Source: Portevinia maculata (Eukaryota > Arthropoda > Insecta > Diptera > Syrphidae). Taken from it: a stretch of 64,000 nt of DNA. Under the pieces are notes generated by a model. That model saw nothing but the letters and a program-made list of their open reading frames with translations. It was not told where the DNA came from and searched no databases. The translations under genes and the position numbers were made by a program. Where the stretch lies: the NCBI GenBank assembly GCA_949715645.1, contig OX454527.1:19308865-19372864 (forward strand). The letters are read 5' to 3'. This document shows, in pieces, positions 22,794 through 33,546 of this stretch (its first letter is position 1; every line of letters begins with the position of its first letter).

Positions 22794-23158
22794 TACGGTT
22801 AATGCTGGGCCTGTTGCAGCTCTCTTTGGAGTCAGGTTCTGTTTAAAAAGTCTCCTTTTGACGGTATCTGAACTTATGAACACTTTGTGTTCGTCCCGCA
22901 GACCTTGTTGGACTTGAACTGCATTTAGGCGGCGATTTCGCAGAACAGTAAGTTTAATAAACCCATCATCTACTGCTGATGTAGCCCTAGGTCTGCCCGT
23001 TCCTGGACGTCGATCGAATGCCCCAGTCTCTAGGTATCTTCTGTAAACTCGTTGCAACGAAGATCTGTTAATTTGAAGTCTTCGAGCGACCTCACGTTGC
23101 ACAACGCCTGCTTGAAGTAGTGCTACAGCCTGAGCTGCTTCCAGAGGTGTCGTATCCA
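22794..23158 (-). pseudogene. Tc1 transposase, N-terminal part
   Basis: The ATG at 23158 opens MDTTPLEAAQAVALLQAG. A paired-type helix-turn-helix follows (QREVARRLQINRSSLQRVYR), then RRPGTGRPRAT and a second HTH region. These domains bind the terminal repeats. The frame is cut at PALTV by the Harbinger insertion; it resumes as VHGRARFEFAREH at 17552, so the insertion left the original frame recognisable. Confidence 0.85.
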
Positions 23159-23799
23159 TTATTAAGAACGTAAAAAAATGCAAAAATACACGCCGCTGAG
23201 CAAACACTGGACTAAATCTAAAAAAATTATAACAGACACTGACTAACCTCATTGTAGAAAAAAGAACAGCAATCGCGAAATCTAGACAAAGCAAAGCAAA
23301 TCGTTAGCATTGTGTTTCTTGCTTGATTACAATGTGAGTTAACGGTACTCAAGAATAAATGTAAAATCATTTTAATTGGCATGAAAAACACTTTCTGTAG
23401 GCACCAATTTTTTAGTTGTATGTGTTATAATTTTAACGAAAATCGAATCAAAGCAGGAACGTAGCGGTTTTTTTTTTTTATTTGTGCGGTGGAAGGTGGA
23501 AACCTTGCAGAGGCACCAATGGTCCGACGTCCACTGGTAGTGCCTGATTCATACCGGCTAAAACCACCTCCCTTCCTGAACAGACCGATTATATATATCC
23601 CCGTGGAACCGCCGTTAGGCATTACTTCACGGGGGTCGGTATAGAGCCTTAGCTTCGTCTAACACTGATTTGCATTATTCGCTTTACGTTGGCGCTCTAA
23701 ACGCCTTAGATCGCTAAGTATGCGCACCGCCACGTTACTTACAGTGGTCCAGTTTTCAGCATTCTGAAGCATGTGATTTACGACATTATCGGGAGTGGG

Positions 23800-26660
23800 T
23801 CACTCCCCAAATTGGTCCCGTACGGTGATCCTCTCGGTTTCGTATCGTGGGCAATGAAAGAACACATGTTCCGCGTTTTCCGAAACTGTTTTACAATGTG
23901 GACAGTTTGGGATGGATTCATATCCGCGTTTAAAGAGATATTCTCTGTAACAGCCATGACCCGTCAAGAACTGAGTCAGGTAGAAGTTTGTTTCGCCATG
24001 ACTTCGTTTAATCCATGCGTCGATCACTGGTATGAGACGATATGTCCATCTTCCCTTTATGGACTCGTTCCAACGTTTTTGCCAGATTGCGATACTGCGA
24101 TTTCTTTCGCGTTTCCTTATTTCGCCATCTAACGGGCCATTTTGGACTCGCTCGGTTCTTAAAGTTTTTGTTTCTTCAGCAAGTATGTCGATAGGTAGCA
24201 TTGAAGATACGACTAGTATAGCATCATTCGAAACAGTTGGAAATGCACAGGCGACTCTTAATGCGCTAAGGCGGTGGACGGATTTAATTCCCCGCACATA
24301 GGACTTAACTTTCGCGGCATTCGACCATATTTCTACTGCGTACATGAGTATTGAGCCGGCAGCTCCTGCAAGAAGCATTCTTTTATTCTGCATCGGTCCT
24401 CCGATGTTACTCATCAACCTTGAAAGTGCACTAACAGTTTTTGAAGACTTGTTGCATACGTACTCTAGGTGATTTTTGAAGCTTAGACGAGCATCAATAA
24501 TCACTCCGAGGTATTTAATGAACGGTTGGGAAACAACTAGATGCTCTCCTACTCTAAACGTTATCGTTTCCTTTACTTTCCTACTCGTAATAAGCACTGC
24601 TTCTGTCTTATGTTCTGCGAGTTGCAAGCTCGCGCTAGCTAGCCATATTCGTACAGTAGCAACTGTCTCGTTGCAGTGCAGTTCGCCACAACAACCACGG
24701 CGATGTCGTCTGCGAAGCCGATAATTGACGATTCTCTTGGAATCTCCAGGCGAAGAATTTCGTCATACATGACGTTCCACAGCAAGGGACCTAGGACCGA
24801 GCCTTGTGGTACACCGCCACTTACTTCGTACTCTTTTACTCCCTCATTAGAGTCATAGAGGAGGACTCTATTCGCAAAGTAGTTCTTTATAATTTTACGG
24901 AGATAGTCCGGTATTTCAATCCGGTAAAGACAGCTCATAATGCGTTGCCAATTCGCCGAATTAAACGCGTTTTTTACATCCAAGGTTATAACGGCGCAAT
25001 ACTTTTTGGTGCCTCCTTTCCAACGCCTTCCTTCGCTATAGAGCGGTCTGTGCTCTCGTTATTACCGCGTTAATTGCGTCTACGGTAGTTCTTGACTTAC
25101 GAAGGCCGAGAGGCCTCCTGCAGTTTCAATTGCTGGCTGGAGCCTATTGTAAATTATCCGCTCAAGGATTTTACCAATCGCATCTAATAAACAAATAGGA
25201 CGATAAGATGATGGTTCGTTTGGATTTCCTTTACCTTTTGGCAGTAAGACAAGTCTTTGGCGCTTGCAAGGCTCAGGAAAAATTCTTTCCTGAAGACACG
25301 CGTTAAACATTTCTGCAAATAAGTCGGGTCGCGTTTTGATTGCTATCTTAAGGGCTTTATTTGGAATACCATCCACTCCCGGAGCCTTTCGATCGCGTAC
25401 CTTTTTACATGCTTCGAATAATTCTTCTCGTGTTATGATGGGAATAGGCTCGTTCTCGAAAACTCTTAGACTACTTTGACTACCTATCTCCTGTCCTTCT
25501 TGGCGAGGAAATAGTGTCTCAACTATTTGTCGTAACAATACTGGGCATATAGGCGATTGCATGCGGGGACCTCTAAGCTTCTTCGAAACGATTTTGTAAG
25601 CTTTTCCCCATAGGTCTAAGTATTGCCGTCGTTATTGAGTTCTTCGCATAGATTTCTAAAGCAAAGACGCTTGCTAGATTCAATTGTTTTTTTTAGGCGG
25701 ATTCTCACTTCTCGATTTGCACTGCGTAAGAGTTGCAGTTGTTGGTCATTGGCGTTACCGGTAACGCTGGTAAATTCTTCGTGTCCGGTGGCACGCCGAT
25801 CTAAGTTCCGCGATTTTGGCAGTCCACCAATACACTGGAGGTCGGTGCTTTCCCGTTCCTAACTTAGACATTGACGTATTACAGGCGTTCACAACTAGTC
25901 GTGATACCCGTTCTACGAATTCTGTTGCACTTCTGGGTTAAATTATCGCCTCACTGACAACAAAGCTTAAAAGATCTTCATCTAGCGTGTTGACATTCCA
26001 CTTCGATCGATTCAGCGTCGTCCGGTTAGTAATGTTTGTCGATACAGTGATCGTGCTTAATAAAATAGCGTTGTGGTCACTATGCGTGTAATGGTCGCTC
26101 ACGCGCCAGCTACCATCACTTAGCAGCCTACTGCTTGCAAAAGTGATATCGATGATAGATCCCAATCTAGCTGTACTAAAAGTGTTCGTTCTTCCGCTGT
26201 TAGCTAAAATAATATCTAAACAAGAGAATGCTTCTAGTAGAGCAGTCCCTCTACGATTCGTATATGAACTGCCCCATTCCGAGGCCTATGCGTTAAAGTC
26301 CCCTGCGATTATGACGGGACTCTTACCGGTTACGTCGGCGACTAGTCTGTCCAAAACCATCTCAAAAATGTCGATAGTTCGTCGATAGCTAGGTGGAATG
26401 TAACAGCTGTATATATAAATACCGTTTATCTTAGCCCATATGAATAATTTCTCCGGCACCTCCGAGCGTTCTTGAATGGAGACGTCTCCGCAAACCCAGA
26501 TTGCCGCTGTTTTCGTCGTGTCGGTAACCCAATTATTGCCCGATAGATTCCTATATTGTTCACAGAGAATCGCTACATCAACTTTCCGTTCACGAACAGT
26601 TTGTTGTAGGAGGTCTTGAGCCGCTTCACAGTGATTTAAATTAAGCTGTAGTAAGTTCAT
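23800..26660 (-). pseudogene. LINE ORF2: endonuclease and reverse transcriptase, R1-group-like
   Basis: ORF2 starts MNLLQLNLNHCEAAQDLL. The endonuclease has AILCEQY, IIAGDFNA then TAG where Trp is expected (26285), LGSIIDITFAS and SDHYTHSDHNAI. The reverse transcriptase shows KAPGVDGIPNKALK, YRPICLLDAIGKILE, DVKNAFNSANW, SGGVPQGSVLGPLLWNV and GFADDIAVVVV (motif C with FADD). The C-terminus holds CPHCKTVSENAEHVFFHC, a zinc-knuckle-like motif. Frameshifts near 24640, 25000 and 25080 and the TAG make it inactive. The GVPQGSVLGPLLW and QLNLNHCEAAQDLL wording suits the R1 group; the clade is tentative. Confidence 0.8.
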
Positions 26661-26664
26661 ATTT

Positions 26665-26931
26665 ATTCCGAAATAATTTCCACCGCTTTCTTGTATTCAG
26701 GACTACCGGTTATATGTCCAAATTCAACATTTTTCGCAAAGCAGGCATTTTGGTTTGGCTTTGCAGTCTTTTAATTTGTGACTTTTTTCTCCGCATCTGA
26801 CACACAGATCCGTTCGGTCGTTTGGGCTTTTGCATGCCTTTGCGAAGTGTCCGAACTCGAGGCATCTAAAGCAACGCTTGGGTATAGTCTTTTCCCGTAT
26901 TCTGCAATAGACCCAACCGATTCGCACTTTT

Positions 26932-26935
<4 letters not shown>
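26665..26935 (-). pseudogene. LINE ORF1 C-terminus with CCHC knuckles
   Basis: After AKVRIGWVYCRIREK come CFRCLEFGHFAKAC and CVRCGEKSHKLKDC, two CCHC zinc knuckles, then CLLCEK. One base shift later it reads VEFGHITGSPEYKKAVEII and stops just before the ORF2 start at 26660. Such Gag-like proteins coat element RNA. The part before AKVRI is missing. Confidence 0.8.
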
Positions 26936-26967
<32 letters not shown>

Positions 26968-27048
26968 CTGGCTCGCCAAGGCGATTTATAAGGGGGGGTA
27001 CTTCGACCTAAAAGATCTTTTGTACCGTATGGGCCAGAAAAGTTTAAA

Positions 27049-30000
27049 CTAGTAGAATTTCCACTTTCCGTGTAAAACGGACAATTTTACCAGTAGAAGA
27101 ATTTTTATGTCCTCGGGGCTCATTTGCTCCCTGAAAAAGATCTTCTTTCTAAATCCATTAAGGGCTGGACATTCACATAAAATGTGTTCAGCTGACTCGT
27201 CCTCTTCAAGACAGAGTCGGCACTCAGGAGAGTCAGATATTCTCATTTTGTGTAGATGATATCTTAAACCATGGTGACCAGTAAGGTAACCTACTAGGTT
27301 TTTGATATCGTGCCTGCTTAGGTTTAGACATTTGCTGGCATTTTTATTGAAGGGCCGAATGGCTCGTTTGGCCTGTCTTAGACCTGGGATGCTTTCCCAA
27401 AGATAGATACATTTTCTATGTTTCCAGCTTTTAATTGCTGCCGTTGCTGCTGATCTAGGAGTGCAGCAGAAAGGTTCGGGACCTATGAAAGGTGTTTCTG
27501 AACCTTTTCTGGCCAGTTCGTCGGCCTTTTCGTTACCTTCTACCCCGACATGACCCGGAACCCACCATAATTTGGTCTTGTTTCTTATTCCGAGTGTTTG
27601 TAGGGTATTGAAGCAGTACATGACTGATTTGGAGTCAATGGTATACGAGCTAAGGGCGTTTATAGCTGCTTGACTATCCGTGAAAATATGGATGGTTGCA
27701 CCTTTTATGCCAGATAAAATAATATGGCTGGCGCATTCTTGAATGGCGTGGAGCTCTGCTTGAAATACGCTGGGACTTTTTCCCATGGGTATCGTAAAGC
27801 GTTTGGGTGGTCCGTATATTCCCGCTCCTACCCCCGTTTCCATTTTAGAACCATCCGTATATCACTTTATGCCGTTGTGACTGTTTGGTGGGTCATTACA
27901 AACCCATGCTTCTCTCTTGGGGATCTCCGTGGAGAACCGTTTGTTGAAGCATAGTGTTTTTTGAATGCGGTCTGTGACCGCGCAATTCATGTTAAGTTCT
28001 GGCAGTTCATCGAGAAGGGTCTTTAGATCCGGGTGATCATTAAGACTTATCTCGTTTAACTGTATTAGACTTATTGCACTGCGGATCGCCACTTTTTGAA
28101 TGTATATGTGGAGAGGTGTGATTCCTGTTATTGCCTCTATGGCAGCTGTTGGACAGGTTCGCATGGCTCCGGAGATACCAAGGCACGCAAGCCGTTGTAC
28201 CCTTTTGAGCTATATATGGAGGCGTATGTTATAATGGGTCGTATCATCACTGTGTAGATCCAGTGGACGATCTTTGGAGATATTAACCAGGTTCTGCCAT
28301 ATGTGCGACGACAGGCCCATAAAGCTATTTTAGCTTTAGTGATTTTGTTATTTATGTGAGAGTTCCAGTTAAGTCTCTTGTCTAGGATTACTCCAAGATA
28401 CTTGACTTCGTCGGAGTACTCTACGACCCTGTCGTTTATTGTGATTAGGCCTTGGTCTAATTTCCTCCTTTTAGTGAAAGGAACGATGACGGCTTTACTG
28501 GGATTTATGGAAAGATTTTCCTTGATGCACCAGTCTATGGCTGTCTTTAGAGCATTTTTCATTTTTGATGTGACTCCATTTGAGTCTTTGCCCCTGACTA
28601 TGATGACAATATCATCGGCGTACCCAATTGTAGTACAGCCTAAATTGCTCAACCTGTGTAGCAGGTCATCGATGATCAATGACCACGAAAGGGGTGAAAG
28701 TACTCCCGCTTGAGGGCAGCCCCTTACGGCTGTTACTGATACTGAGGTCGTTCCTGACGAGGCAGTTATTTTGCGACTTCCCAGCATCGCTTTGATCCAT
28801 TTAATAGTTGGTTTGTCTATGTTTCTATGGTACAAAGCATTTGATATGGATTCATATCCAGTGTTGTCAAAAGCACCCTCTATGTCCAGAAAGGCACAAA
28901 GTGCGATCTCTTTGCAACGGTAGGCGATTTTTATCTCTGTAGTTAGTCTTAACAGAGCGCCTTCCGTGGATTTACCCTTTTGGTACGCATATTGGTGAGG
29001 GTGCAGAGGCATGCTTTTTGATATGCATTCTCTAATGTGGACGTCAATAATCCTTTCCATTGTTTTCAGGAAAAACGATATCAAGCTTATCGGACGATAT
29101 GATTTAGGTAGTTCGCTCGGCTTGTTTCCCGGTTTGGGTATAAATACTACGTTTACCTCCCTCCAGGTAACTGGTATATACCCCCAGTTGAAGCTGAACC
29201 TAAATAAGGCAATCATGGATGGTAATAAAAATTCTATTCCATTTTGAATGAGGGCTGGAAAAATACCGTCTGTTTCTGATGCCTTGAATGGTTTAAATGA
29301 GTTAATTGCCCATTTAACCTTATCCGGAGTAAAAAGTGTTCCGGATAAACTATTAATTCTGCTGAGGTTTCTTGGAATTGAGACCTCCGCTATATGGTCA
29401 TCTGTAATGACCATCGTGTGAGACCCTGGGCAGTGAGCCTGAAGCAAAGTTTTCAGCGTTTCTTCCCGGTCGCGTGTGATTGAACCATCTGATTTGATTA
29501 ACAATCCCATGCTTTTTTCTTGATCCCTTGACAGAGCCCTTTGGAGGCGTGCCACCTCTGGAAGTTTTTCGATCTTCTCACAGTTTGCACTCCATGACGC
29601 TCTTTTGGATCTGCGCAACTCTAAGTTGTATATGGTCAGCATGGATTTATATTGTTCCCATGTGCCGGTGCGTTTGGCTTTGTTAAAAAGCTTTCTCACT
29701 CTCTTTCGAATAGACTCGGTTATATAATATAATATAATAGGTTATCGTTCCACCATGGTACGCACCTTTTAACCACGGTTCTTTTAACCTTGCAACTATT
29801 TTTGAATGAGGTAGGTTAGGTTAGGTTAGGTAGACGTGGCTGTCAGCCAAGGCCAACACACTTAGACCAATGATAGGTCTATTGTGGTACCACACAGATC
29901 TGGGGATTACCCTCACTGCTCGTTGAACCAATAATTGAATGAGGTAAGAATAATATCATTTATTTGACAATGCGCAGCATCTGCATCATTTGTTGTTGAT

Positions 30001-30098
30001 GGTGCTTCTGGCAGCATGTCAGATCTGACCGCTAGATTTTCGCGGTAAGTTCTCCAATTAGTCAGTCTGTTGTCATAACGGACCCCGCAAGAGGTCAT
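27049..30098 (-). pseudogene. LOA-type polyprotein: endonuclease end, reverse transcriptase, RNase H
   Basis: The N-terminal piece (RLTNWRTYRENLAVR) and CVPWWNDNL are the endonuclease end and linker. A TAT expansion near 29730 breaks the frame. An open stretch of ~520 codons (29699-28137) has SYRPISLISFFLKTMERI, CAFLDIEGAFDNTGYE, VRGCPQAGVLSPLSW and TTIGYADDIVIIV (YADD). CPQAGVLSPL in place of VPQGS is typical of LOA elements. A frameshift near 28200 leads to AMRTCPTAAIEAITGITPLH; TGA replaces Trp before YTDGSKM (27860). The RNase H domain then has TDGSK, AELHAI, TDSQAAI and VPGHVGVEGNEKADELAR. Inactive. Confidence 0.85.
29814..29934 (-). repeat. 3' tail of the 5S-SINE/related retroposon family, truncated
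   Basis: Flanked by a perfect 12-bp repeat, 'ttgaatgaggta' (29802-29813, 29935-29946). On minus it reads 'gtggtaccacaatagacc', 'tggtctaagtgtgttggcc', 'tgacagccacgt' and ends in (CCTAA)n. The same body and tail follow the 5S-like head at 44872-45108. Ignoring the insert, the LOA protein reads through (ILTSF then KNSCKV), which proves the site. Confidence 0.85.
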
Positions 30099-30123
30099 TT
30101 TTTCCCATTTAAGAACGTAGCGG

Positions 30124-31317
30124 GTGGCCCGGTTTATTTGCTGTCGAGTGTGGGTTTACCCGCGCGTCTAATCAAATGAGTCGACAAATTGCAGTCATTT
30201 TTGCACATGGGAGACAAAAGGCTGGAAAAGCACCGTTAGGTGTCTCTCACCAAGCATGTGTTTACATTTAATTTACTCAGTACTAACTTGCCTTTCTGCT
30301 TAATGCAATTGTTTGCACGCAGACGCAAAGAAGAAGGAAAAAAACAGGATCTATGAAACTATTTTTAGTGCGTCTAATCAAATAAATCGCACTGTATATT
30401 GTACCATACCTAAGTACTAAAAGAGACCTAAGTCTCATTGTACAGCCCGCTTACATTTCAGATTAATGAATTGAAATTGAATTGAATTGAAAAAAGCTCC
30501 ATCACGAAAAAAAATTATTTTCTTTGCATCTCAAAGAAACTTCCGGAAAACTATTGTTGTTTTTTTTTTTTTAAATCAACGCAAACGCGCGCACTGCGTT
30601 GCATAAAATTTTAGGTGCACTGAAATGACGAATAGTAGTTTGAAAAAGAAACTAGTTTTGCTGGGATTCGACGTTAACAGCATAAATAATGTCTTTCTTG
30701 AGTAATCCATCACACTGCTAAATGATTATGAACAATTCCTATTAAAAAGTTTCGCCGTTATAACGTTTCGCTGGGCATTGGATAGTAAAATTAGAAATAA
30801 TTACAAACAACTCATAATAATAATAAAAAAATGACATAACGCTAAGCAACATTCCTGTGAACATCTGTATACAGCAACTCTTCACCTCTAACCTATGCCC
30901 CCCAGATTTCTAAAAAACTTTCACCTTTCACCATTCGACAGCTCACTGCCACAACATGTAGGTAGTCAAAAATAATACTGTACTGCATACATTGAAGACA
31001 AGTAAGTTCTCAGCACACAACAAATTAGGGTGATTAGTCTGTCGCAGCATGCGACATGACACCCCCTCTCCAAAACAACTCGTTGCTACACCAACTTCCA
31101 AATTCAATTCATTAGCTAAAACAACCTCACCTCAATTAGCCGCGGCACGAAGACAACACATCGTGAGTCTCATTTGCGGGTATAATAACTATAGTGCTAT
31201 ACTTCAACATGCACTGGACACATGTCGTTCTTCCTCTGCTTCCTCACCGTCAGCCGATGGTCTAACGAGTTACAATCGTATCGCAACAACACACTAGTAT
31301 CTAATTAATTGGAAAAG
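30124..31317. other. No recognisable gene
   Basis: Unique-looking sequence with a T run near 30560. No coding or repeat structure recognised. Confidence 0.35.
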
Positions 31318-31652
31318 TCAAGGCAAAACGACTGCTGAATCCATTAGGCTATCATCATCATCCACTCCGCCATCATGATCATCCTCAAATGGAGGATCGA
31401 ATGGAGGAATAACCTCTTGAACTGTGCTTGTGAAGTTGCAGCTCTTGCAGAGGCTGAGGCGCCAATAAAAATCGATGTCGTGGCGCAGCGGTTTAGGAAT
31501 TGCGAATCGTCCTGCTTTTCTGCAGCGCAGATAGATGCTTCCAGATATGACACACAGCTCCAAAGTAGATGTCTCTTGTACGACAAGACTCTCGATCGGT
31601 GACAACGATAGAGGCAGTTCGTATGGCTGGCCAGATGGATCTGTCGGTGCTA
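31318..31652 (-). CDS. Possible last exon of an unidentified host gene
   Basis: A minus-strand frame follows a good acceptor (pyrimidine-rich 'tctcccgtgtgtgtag' at about 31653-31668) and reads PTDPSGQPYELPLSLSPI, TSTLELCVISGSIYLRC, PKPLRHDIDFYWRLSLCKSC and an acidic tail, EDDHDGGVDDDDSLMDS, to a TGA at 31348. The composition looks coding rather than random, with balanced codon use and no repeats. I do not recognise the protein and see no matching upstream exon, so it may be a chance frame. Confidence 0.35.
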
Positions 31653-31660
31653 CACACACG

Positions 31661-33267
31661 GGAGATTAATGAACAAATGAGCAGACTGTTGGCGTATCAT
31701 TTGAATGCAAAGTTCGGACACACAGACAAAGCTTGGACGCCAAAGCTGGATATTTGTGGAGACTGACGACAAGAATGCCTATGTACGAGGCTTCGCCTCA
31801 AATTAGGGTCAATTAATTGATTGACAACATAAACTGAAAGTAGACGTCATTATAGGGTGGAGGCAGTAGAATTGTGGCACACAATCAATGGAATCAATAA
31901 ATTTCGAATGAACGCAAACAGTTGGGTCCAATCAATCAACCCCATTTGGTCTAAGGGCTTGCGTGCGCTTCAATTGTAATTGATTTTCCTTGGGGTATGG
32001 GTAGAAATAAATGTGTATTAGCCTTCAATTAGATGGCTTCATGTGATTGAGGCTTTTCTCGTATTCCATTACCACTAATGGAGTTTTGAGTATCTACTAT
32101 AACAAAGTCAGCGACTGCAGGGGGTGGTAGTTGGGCTTGTTGATTGGGTGAAAATTGGAAGAAAAAGCCCGCTGTTTGCCGTACCACCGAATGTCCTGAC
32201 TTGCAATTAGTTTGATGAGGATATTCCGAAAAAATATTAACGGTGCAATTTATTTGTTTGCTGATCGAAAGATAACGCAAAGTTTCTTTTGCCCGCAAGC
32301 AACATTTGTTTCCGTATCTTTTTCTTAAGCAAAGAGGTGCTTTAGCCCAAAGCAGCCCTTCTTCCTATATAAAGCAAGGCTAAAGACAGAGATAAGATGA
32401 TCCTCCAAGCATTCAAAGGGGAGATTCGTATTGTTGATGATCCAGAACTGACATTAAACCTCCAACCGAATCAAAGATTTATCGCAGTCCTTCGCCTTTT
32501 TTACAATGTCCGATGGTGGCACTTGTCAACCGCCAGAAGATCTCCATACCAAAACCCTTTTAAAGCTTTGTGAACTTTGGAATTCAGTATATCATTTGCA
32601 ATCATTTAAGTTCAAGAGCAACATCTATCAGTAATAAAGGGTCTTCTGTTGAGACCTTGCATTTAATTTAAAGCGGTAAAACACTCACCAAGTGCTCACT
32701 GTGAAGGGTGGGAGGGTCGAAGTACTTTAGTTGCAAACCGTCACTTTTATCATCATCGATATAACATTTTTTTTTATTTTTAACCTTTATTGTAGCTGAA
32801 TTTCTATAACTTTTGTTCGTATTTCTAGATTGCACAATTTACAGAGAAATAGCATTTTCTACCTTACTACTAAAAAACTTATAAGATTTGTACAATAATA
32901 TTATCACAGATTCAAAATTATTTTACATGAAAAAACCTTCATTCAATTATAAATTAAATTTTTCCTGCGGAGAGTGAAGTGCGTGTGATCACAAATGAAG
33001 ATATTGTTAACATAATCGATTAAATAAATACTAACGCAAATGAATAAATAAATAAGAAGATAAATAAATAAATAAATAAGAAGATAAATATAAAAAAACA
33101 AGTAAATTAACAATAATTAACAAATAAAATCTATGAACATCAAAATAATATATATATCACAGTTATATATATAAACTAGCTGCACCCGCCCGGCTTTGCC
33201 CGTGCCCGAGAATTCTATTAGTCAATATGTTCGAGTAGACTTCCTTATTATTGTATAGGGTATCCTA
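31661..33267. other. No recognisable gene; AT-rich end
   Basis: 31660-32750 looks unique and noncoding apart from a chance minus frame at 32029-32298. 32760-33170 is AT-rich with 'aataaataaataagaagata' units at 33040-33090. Confidence 0.35.
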
Positions 33268-33546
33268 AAAAAAGCGGCCAAGTGCGAGTCGGGCTCGCCC
33301 AAGAAGGGTTCCGCGCGAATTATAATTATTATTTACTTAGGCACCTATGACAGATTTATTATTAGAAAATAACGGTTCACGGTTTACGCATAAGGTTTGT
33401 GTTTATGAAATTAAATGTTTTTTTTTTATATTTGAGTTGATTGAATGAAAGGTAAATTGCGGTTTACGATTTATGACGTATTAGAAAAAAAACTACTTCT
33501 AGATCTCATTCAAACCAATTTTCGCTGCACAGTAATGTACATCATA

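Larger units (their letters stand above)
15319..23426 (-). mobile_element. Tc1-like transposon split by two nested elements
   Basis: Matching ends 8.1 kb apart read inward as ACATACAACTAAAAAA then CAACAGAAAGTG (left, 15319) and the same with CTACAGAAAGTG (right, about 23424); TA lies outside each. Taking out piggyBac (15421-16781) and Harbinger (17553-22793) leaves about 1.5 kb, a normal Tc1 length. The transposase reads on the minus strand in two parts. Confidence 0.85.
23468..26935 (-). mobile_element. R1-group-like LINE (5' truncated), part 1 of a two-LINE chimera
   Basis: Minus-strand order: end of ORF1 with zinc knuckles, ORF2 endonuclease and reverse transcriptase, a short 3' UTR, and poly(A) (T run at 23468-23480). 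The 5' end is cut inside ORF1 at 26935 and is followed directly by the poly(A) end of a different LINE. The 11-bp repeat 'gaacgtagcgg' lies at 23457-23467, and again only at 30113-30123, beyond the second LINE. Confidence 0.85.
26936..30112 (-). mobile_element. LOA-clade LINE with RNase H, part 2 of the chimera
   Basis: On minus it runs from the end of an endonuclease (30098) through reverse transcriptase and RNase H to a 27-base poly(A) (T run 26936-26962). The 3' UTR ends 'ccttggcgagccagaa', as does the separate copy at 33547-34553, which fixes the true 3' end. The 5' end at 30112 touches the repeat 'gaacgtagcgg'. A 121-bp retroposon tail is inserted at 29814-29934. Confidence 0.85.

Noticed and set aside
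26778..27011. Plus-strand frames across the T run and knuckle region
   Set aside because: Shadow of the antisense ORF1 and a poly(A) run.
29813..29834. Telomeric TTAGG repeats
   Set aside because: Only three units, inside a target duplication, and they are the tail of a retroposon also found at 45090-45108.
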